Positions 1-9,600 of a stretch of 64,000 bases of DNA are shown piece by piece (within the stretch, counting starts at the first letter, position 1; each line of letters opens with the position of its first letter). Source of the stretch: Phanerodontia chrysosporium (Eukaryota > Basidiomycota > Agaricomycetes > Polyporales > Phanerochaetaceae). The stretch spans positions 682,001 to 746,000 of the forward strand of contig MJGA01000007.1 of the NCBI GenBank assembly GCA_001910725.1. Direction: 5' to 3'. Made by a program: the position numbers and the translations under genes. The notes beneath the pieces are model-generated. The model did not search any database. It was not told where the DNA came from and worked only from the letters and a program-made list of their open reading frames with translations.

Positions 1-1
1 G

Positions 2-838
2 GCTCTGGCATCAATCAGCAAACACCCAGTTGCTCGGGCTGTCGCTACTTACCTTGCTGTGAATGGCGAAATCTCTGGCGCCGAGGTCGAGAATCTCGAG
101 GAGGTTACTAGCAAAGGTGTGCAAGGTACTCTTGCAGGCAAGCTGGTCCGGGGTGGTAACGCGAAGTGGCTTGACCTGGAAGCACACCCATCCGTCCAAC
201 CCCTATTGGAGGCTGGTTACACGACCTTCTGTGCCACCTACGACAACGAGCTCCTCGCCGTGTTCGGGCTCTCTGACAGCATCCGCCCAGAAGTCCCTGC
301 ACTGCTACACACTCTTGCCGCACACAACATCGCAGTCTCGATTCTGAGCGGCGACCACGCCGCAGCTGTCTCCCGTATCGCCTCCACCCTCGACGTCCCT
401 GCCGAGCGCGTGCGCGCGGGCTGCCTGCCCGCCGACAAGGCCGCGTACATCCGCACGCTCCAGGCGCACGGTGCGTGCGTGCTCTTCTGCGGCGACGGCA
501 CGAACGACAGCGTTGCGCTCGCACAGGCCGACGTCGGCGTGCACATGGCGGGCGAGGCGGGCGCGTCGGGTGCGGCGGCGTCTGCGGCGGCCGATGCGGT
601 GCTCATCCGCCCGTCGCTCGATGGTGTCGCGGCCCTTCTCGGCCTCAGCGACGCCGTGCGCCGCCGGATCCTGCTCAACTTCGCGTGGGCGGCCGTGTAC
701 AATACCGTTGCGGTCCTGTTCGCTGCGGGTGCGTTCGTCAATGTACGCGTCGCCCCTGCGTACGCGGGTCTTGGCGAGATTGTCAGCGTCTTGCCCGTGG
801 TGCTGATTGCGATGCAGCTGAAGTGGTACTCTGTTTGA
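2..838 (+). CDS. P1B-type heavy-metal ATPase, C-terminal part (Pca1-like), truncated by window edge
   Basis: The reading frame is open from base 2, so the gene begins before the window. The fragment starts inside the nucleotide-binding domain with the P1B hallmark His-Pro (SKHPVARAVA). It then has the hinge motif GDGTNDSVALAQADVG, and ends with two membrane segments (LLNFAWAAVYNTVAVLFAAG and the stretch around YAGLGEIVSVLPVVLI). The family pumps Cu or Cd ions across membranes using ATP. The closing YAGLGEIVS/LPV segment resembles the fungal Pca1/Crd1 branch more than the Ccc2 branch; that assignment is from memory of the family. The metal-binding CPC segment lies outside the window, so substrate cannot be judged. 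Stop codon TGA at 836-838. Confidence 0.85.
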   Translation, partial: ALASISKHPVARAVATYLAVNGEISGAEVENLEEVTSKGVQGTLAGKLVRGGNAKWLDLEAHPSVQPLLEAGYTTFCATYDNELLAVFGLSDSIRPEVPALLHTLAAHNIAVSILSGDHAAAVSRIASTLDVPAERVRAGCLPADKAAYIRTLQAHGACVLFCGDGTNDSVALAQADVGVHMAGEAGASGAAASAAADAVLIRPSLDGVAALLGLSDAVRRRILLNFAWAAVYNTVAVLFAAGAFVNVRVAPAYAGLGEIVSVLPVVLIAMQLKWYSV

Positions 839-1355
839 AGTCCTGGATGAGACGTGATTCCTTCTTCATAGATATCGAGATGTGTTCTTCGCTGCGTGTT
901 GGTCTATGCCCCCTCATACTTGCCTGGATAGTCTCTGATTTCGCCTCCCGTTGCCTTGGTTCTGTAAGTATTCTTCAGCCATTGCCTATCTTTGTGTTTG
1001 GATATTTGTCGATCGTGTAACTGTTCGACTGGTGGTGACAATGACAAAATGTTGGTAAGAACTGGCGGAACCAAGTTCAGATCTTGTCACTGTGTGTGGA
1101 CACCACCTTTCCGTAGTCTAGATGCAGACCAACTGTTGTCTGGTATAACGATATAGAGGTATAGGCAGCAGAACATTATTATATAATATCTATCACTGTG
1201 GGCCATAACCTGAACTAAATTCAACACTGATCTCCCGGGAAAATGATGAGTGACATACCCGAGGAATCCTATTAGAGTCTGAATCAATCCAAGAAAGAAC
1301 GGTATCCATCTGGGCATTCACGGTCAGCGTGGCTCCGCGGCGCGGCGAGAGCGGC
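839..1355. other. intergenic, convergent 3' ends
   Basis: This separates the 3' end of the metal ATPase gene (+) from the 3' end of the membrane-protein gene (-). It is AT-richer than the genes and holds only short chance ORFs. I see no RNA gene or repeat. Confidence 0.6.
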
Positions 1356-2088
1356 CTACGTGGACATGTTGAACTTAGCAGCCTTGAACAGGCCCGCCAT
1401 GACATAGCCGGTCACCGCCGAGCCAACGACTGCACCGCCGACCGCACACGACGCAAAGGCAAACGCGACGAGCAGCGAGAACGTCAGGCGCGAGCGCCGC
1501 TCGTTGTGCCGCGGGCGCGGCGGCCCTTGGTGCACGCCATCCAGCGGGTCAGAGCTGAGCGTCGCACGGTACGCCTTGAGGGGCACGTCTGCGGATGTCG
1601 GGACCGCGTGGTACTTGCGTGGCGCGAGGAAGAGGTACCGCCGGAGCCGCGACTGCTGTGTGAACGTGAGGTTGAGGAAGGCGTACAGCCCGCAGAAGAA
1701 GAAGGCGGGAGTGTAGAAAATCAGGTCCAGTAGAGGGTGAAGCGGTAGATGTCTAATGGAGCCTCAGCTTCGGAAGCAACGAGGATGCAGCGGGTGGCGT
1801 ACCATTCGGGTCGTAGAGATAGTGCCCTTCGGGCTGAATGGGGTCTCTACCCGCGATTGGCTCAATCTCTACGAGGAAGTTGTATAGCGAGGGCCACGGC
1901 GGTGCTGTTCTGCCGGCCTGCATACCCTCAGGACGCGGTGTGAGCGCGGAACGGAGGCCTCGCCTGGAGGCGACGGCGCGGTGATGGTCGTCGACGGCAA
2001 GACTTCTGATAGCGCTGCCCGAGCCGCTGTGGACAACTATGGGTGCAGTTTCCGGGGTCCCGACGACCTCTGCCGCCGGCTTTGTCAT
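1356..2088 (-). CDS. small conserved fungal integral membrane protein, apparent 1-base frame break
   Basis: Two exons on the minus strand, 2088-1803 and 1752-1356, separated by a 50-nt intron (GTACGC...ATTAG). The N-terminal half is Ser/Pro-rich. After the intron comes a hydrophobic stretch (IYRFTLYW, then [19 protein letters not shown]) and near the C-terminus a second one ([20 protein letters not shown]). The end, [17 protein letters not shown], resembles the tail of a conserved uncharacterised fungal two-membrane-segment protein. The spliced length is 683 nt, one short of a multiple of three. The frame must change near 1725, between TLYWT and LIFYTP, where ACCTG appears in place of an expected ACCCTG. 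This is either an assembly indel or a recent inactivating deletion. Start chosen at 2088 because it precedes the conserved block with no in-frame stop. Function unknown. Confidence 0.6.
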
Positions 2089-2829
2089 CCTGCTTTTCTC
2101 ATGCTCACAACGACACCGACAGCGCTGCTGCTGCCAGCTTGAGGCTGCAAGAGCTCGACATTGCATGCATGCGCTTCTGCCAATGGCTTGCATTGAGTCG
2201 AGCTCTCACAGAAAAGGCCTGGCGGATACCGAACGACAAATCGAATTATGGAGGACTCGAGCAATGTGAAGGCATGTAATGGGTATATGGCATAGACAAC
2301 ACGGATACTAAGCGTGTCCTATTGCAGAATACAACGAGGTCGCTGCACCTTGATTATATACCTGCAGTCGGCCCGACGCAGCGCTCTCGCGATGTTCCCT
2401 CGTAATGGTCGGCGTCGGGCCGACGACACTCGGGCGCTAAACTACAGCCGCAGTCGCTCCAGGCTTCTCATGTTTGCACTCTCCGCGCCCTCAGATGGAA
2501 AGTTTGCTAGCGAGTGCATCGCCTTCAGAGCTGCACACTGCGGCTTTGCGCAAAACTACGACGAGCGGAAGCGGGCCCGCAGCACGCGCAGCATAGCCCT
2601 CCTGACTCCAACTTGGTAGCATCGTTCGAAGTTGCACCATACACAGGCATATCCGCGTATCGTAGTCGGCATCATGCCACTGTATCTTGCCTCTTGGCTG
2701 CGGGGAAATGAACTTGACAAGCGCTCAGGTGGGGACTGGGGCTTTTAAGTATGGCCCACATGCCTCTCCCACCACTGACCTTTTTTCTCCCCTTCTCTTG
2801 CCATACTCCTTCCACCCTCGCTGAACACC
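2089..2829. other. intergenic, divergent promoter region
   Basis: This lies between the membrane-protein gene (-) and the RTA1-like gene (+). It holds only chance ORFs. A TTTTAAG stretch near 2740 and CT-rich DNA at 2760-2820 are plausible core promoter elements for the RTA1 gene. No RNA gene or repeat seen. Confidence 0.5.
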
Positions 2830-3757
2830 ATGACCTCTCCGAGTAAGCCCTTCTCCCTAGCCGCACTAGGGAAACGACTGACAGCATTGCCAGCCGAGTT
2901 TGTCACGATACCGCCGTCCACGAACCTTTACCATTACACGCCAACGCGAGGCATCTGCTACCTCTTCGTCATCCTGTTCTGCATCACCACTGGTACGTCG
3001 CCGCTCCCGCCACACACAGCGGAAGCTGATTGGCCTTCAGCCGCACATGTGTTCTTTGCAGCACGACATCGTCTATGGTGGATATTCCCATCGATTGTCC
3101 TCGCTGGCGCAGGAGAGATCGTCGGCTGGATAGCACGCACAGCTTCCAGCTACGACCCGACCATTCGAAATGACTACATCATACAGTGCGTTTGCTCGTG
3201 CAACTATTATGCCTACGCTCGCTGACAGCCCGGGTGCAGGTCGACCTGCCTCGTGCTCGCACCAACGCCGTTGCTCGCCTCGATCTTTGTCATCTTTGGC
3301 CGTCTAACACAGTGTATCGGGAGCTCGTACGGCCGTCTCACGCCGCGTCTTTGTGCGTACCACCGTGACCATCACCCCGGATCCCATCTCATCCTCTGGC
3401 TTTAGATTCGAGGATATTCCTGACTTGTGTACGTCCCTTCGCGGCTTGCAGGATGCCTCTTGCTGACCTTGATCTGTTGTACAGGACATTATTGCACTCC
3501 TCATTCAAGGCTCTGGTGGCGGCATTGCCGCGTCGGCGAACAACACGTCCAGCCAAAAGTTGGTGCGTTGGCCTCGCCGACCTGACACTTCGCCAGAATA
3601 TTTACTCGTGTCTAGGGCAGCAACATTATGCTCGTCGGCATTATCTTCCAGACGGGTAAGCTCTCGCTGCACTGTCTCCTCTTTCTCTACTCACAATACC
3701 ACAGTTGCGATGGTCGTCTTCATTTTTCTTGCCGCTGAATTCTTCTGGCGCTACTTC
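2830..3757 (+). pseudogene. RTA1-like membrane protein, 5' half, disrupted by a 17.3-kb insertion
   Basis: Seven exons: 2830-2992, 3041-3185, 3240-3352, 3406-3428, 3485-3562, 3616-3655 and 3705-3757. They encode most of a seven-membrane-segment RTA1/Rsb1/Rtm1-type protein (motifs YHYTPTR, RLWWIFPSIVLAGAGEIVGW, LAPTPLLASIF, DIIALLIQGSGGGIA). Five internal exons (145, 113, 23, 78 and 40 nt) are the same size as in the intact paralogue at 22221-23629. Coding stops matching the family at RYF (3757), exactly where the transposon begins. Beyond it the frame runs through Arg/Pro-rich element DNA to a stop at 3925, so a transcript would encode a protein lacking the last membrane segments. The matching 3' half is at 21072-21543. 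Members are linked to lipid or drug resistance, but the biochemical activity is uncertain. Confidence 0.88.
3750..3757. repeat. target-site duplication, left copy (GCTACTTC)
   Basis: The 8-mer GCTACTTC occurs here and at 21064-21071, at the two edges of the insertion in the RTA1 gene. A preceding C also matches, so the repeat could be read as 9 bp. An 8-bp duplication is the length known for Zisupton/KDZ-type elements. Confidence 0.85.
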
Positions 3758-3784
3758 CAGAGAGTACAGAAAGGGAGAAGATCC
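3758..3784 (+). repeat. left terminal inverted repeat of the KDZ element
   Basis: It begins CAGAGAGTACAG and ends GAAGATCC. Compared with the reverse complement of 21037-21063 it matches at 19 of 27 positions without gaps, and GAAGATCC is perfect in both. Confidence 0.7.
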
Positions 3785-3798
3785 GCACGTGCGCCGCG

Positions 3799-3911
3799 TG
3801 CCGATCCGGATCCGAGTCCGGTCCTGAGCCCGAGCCGGGTCCGGGGCGGCCCCAGAGCGGGTCCGCCCAGTCCGACGCCAAGTCCGATCAGACCGACGCC
3901 CGCCCCGACGT
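3799..3911 (+). repeat. left subterminal GTCC-rich motif cluster
   Basis: About five GTCCG motifs, one of them inside CCGGTCCTGAG, lie within 110 bp of the left end. The right end carries four GGACCGG copies, the same motif inverted (CCGGTCC). Such inverted subterminal clusters are usual transposase binding regions; that role is inferred. Confidence 0.55.
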
Positions 3912-4120
3912 CCCTAGTTAGGTAGCTGTCGATTAGCGCCCAAGATTTGAGCGTCGAAGGCATGTCTTCGACGTCCTTGTGGCGTCGATGCGTCCCCATG
4001 CGTCCTAATATAGAAACTTTGCGTCCCGAAAAGGAATGAACTGAGTGCTGTGACCGCCTGCTTCGTGCGTGCTTCGACGCACCTTCACCGGCCTTCGTAG
4101 CGAGCCATCGAACATCGCCC

Positions 4121-4127
4121 GTATAAA
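4121..4127 (+). promoter_or_regulatory. putative TATA box of passenger gene A
   Basis: GTATAAAT lies about 135 bp upstream of the proposed start at 4260, followed by a long C/CT-rich tract (4134-4205) typical of fungal core promoters. Confidence 0.45.
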
Positions 4128-4259
4128 TGTGCTGCCCCCCTACCCAGCTCACGGCGCGCGCCCCCCCACACACCCCCACCCTCCCCGTCATCGCGTTCCC
4201 CCTCCCTGTTCCCCGCATTTGTACGCACCGTCTTTTCTATCTCGACCAGCTTCTCTCTC

Positions 4260-5462
4260 ATGTGTCTGCAACGACAGCAGCGACAGCGACGCCGCAGCTG
4301 GCACGTCCTTCTCGATCTCAACGACGTCCGCCAGTGTGAGTTCCCGGGGTGCACAGTCTTGTTGATCATCCCTGTGTTTTGTGAGGGCAAGGTTCACGAG
4401 AGTCACCGCGGCCGGTGGTATTTAGTTGTACGTTGCATTCTCACTATCGTACATTTTGCACTGATAATCGCATGCAGTGCCTTCTGCACTTCCAGCACTC
4501 GATAACGTGGATACCAAACTACGACCCTGTTCGATCTCCCGCCCCCTCCATCTACACGCGTCCTGCCTGGAACCAAGTCCAAGCTTGGGCAATTCTCAAG
4601 GAGATGGACCCGGATGCCTACCACCTCGGTTTGCGCGACCATGCCGACAAGGTCCCCGCGGCAGTCCTCGTCGCTGAAGGGCTTGCGCCTTCGCCGCCAA
4701 AGAAAAAGGGCCGCAAGCGCAAGGGGAAAGACGACGAAGATCTCCAGCCAAGCACTGAGCCAGCTCAGAAGAGACACCGCACGCGTTCGCAAGCGCGAGT
4801 TGAGCAAGAGCAGGCTGGACTTGAGGCCGCCGGACATGAGGTCGCCGCTGCAGCTGTGCAGGTCGCAGGTGAGTTGTTTCACTTACCCTCTTCACCCTGT
4901 TTTACGAGTCCTCGACAGCTCCAGTGACTGCGCGTCAGCGTGCACCCACGAAAACGAAGAACGCTCCCGCTGCTGCCACTCGTGCGCGCAACCGAACTAC
5001 TTCACAGGGGCGGGCAAAACGCCGACAAGTGCCTGCCGGCGCAGGCGTTGAGGGAAACAGTATGAGTTTTCACCCCTTCACAGCCGGACAGCGTTGCTCA
5101 CCGTTTACTGAGTGCTCCCAGATCAACCCGGTGCACCACCGCCAGCTGCCAAGAAGGTGTACAAGACCCAAATGCGCGACGATGGAGCAGATGCCGTATT
5201 CCAGGCAGTGTTCCGTACCCACCAGGAGGCGAAGCAGGCTGCTGAGGTCTACAAAAGATTGCGCGAGCGTGCAGATAGCAAGATCCGCATCCACGTCTGG
5301 GACACTGTCGGAACTGATGTGAGTGCGAAACGTTCTTTTCCCCTCCCTCGAGCGAGCTCACATGCTACTTTTAAGGGGAAGCCATGCACGTATGCCGTAG
5401 AAGCCCACGGAGTGCAGGACGGACAACGGATTCTCATCCTTGATGGTCCCCTGCTCGACCTG
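4260..5462 (+). pseudogene. KDZ passenger gene A, 5' part, interrupted by copia
   Basis: Five exons (4260-4427, 4478-4868, 4919-5059, 5122-5318, 5376-5462) joined by GT-AG introns of 50, 50, 62 and 57 nt. With the 3' exons at 11633-13041 and copia plus one ACCTG copy removed, the coding length is 2286 nt (761 aa) with no internal stop. The N-terminus has a Cys/His pattern (CEFPGC...CEGKVHESHRGRWYLVC) reminiscent of a degenerate GRF-type zinc ribbon. A strongly basic nuclear-type segment follows (PKKKGRKRKGK, further KR clusters), then a folded-looking region ending LILDGPLLDL. The protein looks nuclear and nucleic-acid-binding, but I do not recognise the family. The start at 4260 is the first ATG in the frame after the TATA-like box; an upstream exon is possible. 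Confidence 0.65.
5458..5462. repeat. copia target-site duplication, left (ACCTG)
   Basis: ACCTG directly precedes the 5' LTR and is repeated at 11628-11632 directly after the 3' LTR. Five bp is the normal duplication for Ty1/copia elements. Confidence 0.95.
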
Positions 5463-5751
5463 TGTCAGATCTTGGGCGTTTACCGTCCTGATATGGTAGG
5501 GCGCATCAGCGCCACCAAGCCCAGCGTTCCGCATATAGACACCTCTCTCGTAGCACTGTAGTACATGTGTCAGCACCTCGAATATATGGCCATTATGCTC
5601 ACTAATATGCAGTAGAATTATTCATCATCTTGTAAAGACGATGACTGTGTATTCTGGTCCAGTAAACCCGCTTACATACAGTAGTCCTAGACATGTATAT
5701 ATACCGGCTCTGTAGCACCAGAATAAATCAGTTCAGAGTACATTCTTCACA
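5463..5751 (+). repeat. copia 5' LTR (289 bp)
   Basis: It starts TGTCAGATCT and ends CATTCTTCACA. It matches the 3' LTR throughout except for one fewer C in the run near 5519. A TATATATA tract around 5696 and AATAAA near 5722 are candidate transcription signals. Confidence 0.95.
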
Positions 5752-5763
5752 GGTTATGAGCCC
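5752..5763 (+). promoter_or_regulatory. copia primer-binding site, initiator-tRNA half-molecule type
   Basis: GGTTATGAGCCC directly follows the LTR. It is complementary to the anticodon stem-loop of eukaryotic initiator tRNA-Met (GGGCUCAUAACC), not to a tRNA 3' end. This is the half-tRNA priming arrangement known from Drosophila copia. Confidence 0.75.
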
Positions 5764-6667
5764 CGCCCTCTAAAGGGCACTCTACCTCACTCAACTCCAA
5801 CTCCTTTCCATCTGCACACCCAACCTCTAGCGTAATTTCTCGAGGTTATCCCCTGTATTAGTGTAGCTGCCCAACACAGCGATCAGCACTAACACACGTC
5901 GTTTACAGCAGCCCCGACATAGGGCAAACGCGTCAGACAGTCCCTCGTAAGGACAGGCGCGGTAGTACACGGGCACATCACTTTACGATCTGGTTCGACG
6001 CTGCACTTCAGTGGGCGCGTCGTAGGGGCCTACTCCCCTTGGTAGCAGAAGATAGTCGTCGAGCTCTTAAACTCGATCTAGACGTCCTACCAAACTTGCG
6101 CAATAGTGGTGTTTCTTGGCCCCCGTATATCTAGCTGTAGATTGTAGCGTGTACCTAGTACAGGCTTGTCACATCCCACCCAACTCTATCCGCCTCTCGG
6201 CTATTTCGGCTAGCTGGGATCAGCGGCGCACTGAACAGTGTACACCCGTGCAGACTGGATCGAATCATCGCACCACATCTCTGGACTCCCACCGATCAGC
6301 TCGCAGGCGAATCACCTCGTGCTCGTACAGCGATCACACGCTATAGAAATACTGCACCCGCACCTCCTTCATCCGTCCTTCAATTCCGAACCAAACCCCG
6401 AGTCGTTCCCGTCTATCCACTCTCGTCAAAACTTGACGATCACCCATACGTCTATTACTACGACCTATCCGAACTCAACGAATTCGTCACCTTCGACCCG
6501 ACATATTCCATCGGTGATCACGAGAAACCGGGCAAATACGACTTCTTCGAGGACTTCTCCAAATCCTTCTATCTCCTTTTCGGTGCAGCAGATTCCTACG
6601 AGTACAACGAGCTCTACGTTTATCTTCGCCTCATTTACCATCACGAGCTTCCATACTTCTTCTAGTC
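5764..6667 (+). other. copia 5' leader, about 900 bp
   Basis: Noncoding leader between the primer site and the Gag-Pol start, expected to contain packaging signals. It holds only chance ORFs, including a Ser/Thr-rich one (6238-6741) that overlaps the polyprotein start in another frame. Confidence 0.6.
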
Positions 6668-9600
6668 ATGTCATCATCATCCTCAGACCCCTTCAAGGCC
6701 TCGGCCTCCTCGATTCCCATGCTCGACGGCACCAACTATAAAAAGTGGGCCGCGGCGATCCGCGCTTTTCTCCGGTACTCCGGCTGCTGGGCCCTCATTG
6801 AGGGTTACACGGCTCCCACGGCTGACACGCCCGCACCGGGTGTAAGCCGTCCCGCTGACTCGGATGCCACCGGTCAGGCAGCCTGGGACGAAAAGAATCA
6901 GAAAGCGATGGGTGTAATCGAGATGTATACCAAAGAGAACCTAAAGCACCTCATCGAAGACAAGCGCACTGCCCTCGACATGTGGAACACGCTCAAGTCT
7001 GAGTACGAGAAGCCAGGTGCCGTCGGCGCATTCGTCGCCTTCCAGGCCCTGTTTAACGCTCAGCTTGTCGATACGTCTCCACTCGGGCCGCAGCTTGACG
7101 CTCTTCACGAGGCCGCTAGTCAGGTTACCCTCGCCGGTATCGAGATCAAGGACCAGCTCCTCGCTCTCCTCATGGTCAATTGCCTGCCGAAGTCTTATCA
7201 GACGCTCGCCTCTACCATTCTTGCGGTACACAAGGACGTCAAGGATCTCAAGCCTAGCGACGTCAAGCCCAAGATCGTCGAGGAAGAGTCTCGCCGAATT
7301 GCCAATCGTACCCAGATCTCACGCGTCTCATCGGCTCCAAAGAAGCAAACCAAGCCGTGTGAGAAGTGCGGTCGGAACAATCACACGACCGAGCAGCATT
7401 GGGACAAGAAGCCTTCTACGGGCACTGGCAATTCCGGCAACGGCAACGGCAACAACCAGCAGGGGCAGCAGCAGGGTCAAGGGGGGAAAAGACGTGGGAA
7501 AGGCAAAGGAAATAGTAACGGACAGAATACCGCTCAGATCACAGTCGCACCGCTCGAAATTGTAAATGTACCGGATATGGCTAAGAGTTCCGAGGAATCC
7601 ATCTCTGTTTCTCTTTATGCCAACGGTGTGATCGGCGCGTCGACTGACTGGATGGTTGATTCAGGCTGTACCGCACATGTCACCAATCAGAAATCGGATT
7701 TCATATCGTACACAGAGTTCCGTACTCCTGGCGCGGCACACACTGCCGGCAAACGCCAAACGATTCCGATTCTGGGTGCAGGCACGGTCATACTTCACCA
7801 CCGGACCGATGACGGTCATAAGCGGTATCTTCTTCTCACAGAAGTTCTGTACGTTCCTGACGCAAATATGCGCTTCTTTGCTCCACGCATTCCCGTTCTG
7901 AGGGGCCATCACTGGGTGATCAAAGGGTCACGCATGACATTGATGGGAGATAACGGTGGAAAAGAGACAGTCCTCGCTTCTGCGCATCTGCGCGAGCTTG
8001 AGGGTCTCTATTTCATACGCGCGAATATATTGCACTCTCCACCACTACCACGGAAAGACACTCCGTTTGTTGTGGCAGCTATCGAGCCTTTCGATCTCTG
8101 GCATGAACGCTTCGGCCATGCCGGCAAGAAAGCTATTGAGCACTTGCCCGGCAATGTGAAAGGTGTGCCTAAAAAGCTCAAGGCACCAGCCGACTCGTCA
8201 CCGTGCGAGGGCTGTGAACTCGGCAAATCTCGCCGAGATCCCTTTCCGCCATCTGACTCGCGCGCCGAGCATCCTTTGGACTTGGTGCACATGGACCTTG
8301 TCGAGTATCCGTCACTCTCCATTGATGGGTACAAGTACGCGATGACTACCCTCGACGATCATTCCTCTTTCGGTGTCGCCTGGTACCTTAAACGGAAATC
8401 AGACGCCCTCTCGTGCTTTAAGCGGTACAAAGCTTGGGCCGAGACTCAGACCGAACGGAAGCTCAAATGCATCCGATCGGACCGAGGGGGGGAGTTCTTC
8501 AGCCGCGACTTCGACGAGTTCCTTGCAGAGCATGGCATTGAGCGCCAACAAAGCGTCGCCAGATCACCACAGCAAAACGGACGAGCGGAACGATGGCAGC
8601 AGACAATTGCCAATAAGGCTGAGGCTATGCGACATCATGCCGGACTCTCATCAGGGTTCTGGAAGCTTGCCTCCGAAGCCGCCGTTCACATCTACAATCG
8701 GCAACCGCTCCGACGTCTCAAGTGGAAGCCGCCCATTACCGCATGGGATGGCACAGTGCCGGACGTTTCATATTTCCGCGTATTTGGCTGTAAAGCCTAC
8801 GTACACATACACAAGGACGCACGCCAGAATAAGCTGCAGCCTAAGGCTAAAGTAATGGTGTTTGTCGGCTACGAACCTGGTTCAAAGGGTTACAGGTTCT
8901 GGGATAAAAGTAGCCGTTCCATCGTCGTGTCCCGCGATGTGACCTTCGATGAGAAGTCCTTCCCTAATAAGGAACCACAGGCTAGTCAAGCAGACGAACC
9001 TGATGATGCCGCACCTCCTTTCCGTAACCCAACGCCGGAACCGGACATTGATCCGGAACAAGACCTCCCTGACGTCTTACCCGATAAGGCACCGCATCCG
9101 CGCCCTGACAATGCGCTAAGCGATAGCGATAGTGACCTCGAAGATCTGTACCAAGATCCACCACCTAAGCCACAACCTCAACAGCACCCACCAGAACCAG
9201 TCCCACGGGCAGAGCCACAGCCGCCGCCCGTACAACCTCGTTATCCTCGATATCCTTCACCTCCCCGCATGGCACGTAGACGACAGCGCTCTTCTCCTTC
9301 ACCAGAGAGAGCACAGCAACGTCGCGGACATTCATCCCCACGTCGCGAGTTACGTCGCCCTGATACTCCAGAGAACCGCGAAGAGCACAGACGTGCCCGC
9401 GAGTGGCTCAGAGATCACGGCCCGTTCCAGCCGCAAGCGCCCGCTCCACCGCCTCCGGAACCCGTTCCCGATCATCCATACCAAAGACCACGGCGCCAGA
9501 ACGCCGGTCAGCGGAGAGTTCCGGATAATTCATATGGCGATGTTCCACCTACGGAAGCATGGCGGCAGCAGGAACGAGACATCAGACGTGATCAACGCGA

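Noticed and set aside
5316..5376. No intron at 5319-5375 (the frame is open through it)
   Set aside because: The 57-nt segment has GTGAGT and TTTTAAG borders and low-complexity T-rich sequence, so splicing is preferred; length alone cannot decide because 57 is a multiple of three.
6238..6741. Ser/Thr-rich 167-codon ORF in the copia leader
   Set aside because: No family features, overlaps the Gag start in another frame, and leaders of this kind are noncoding.
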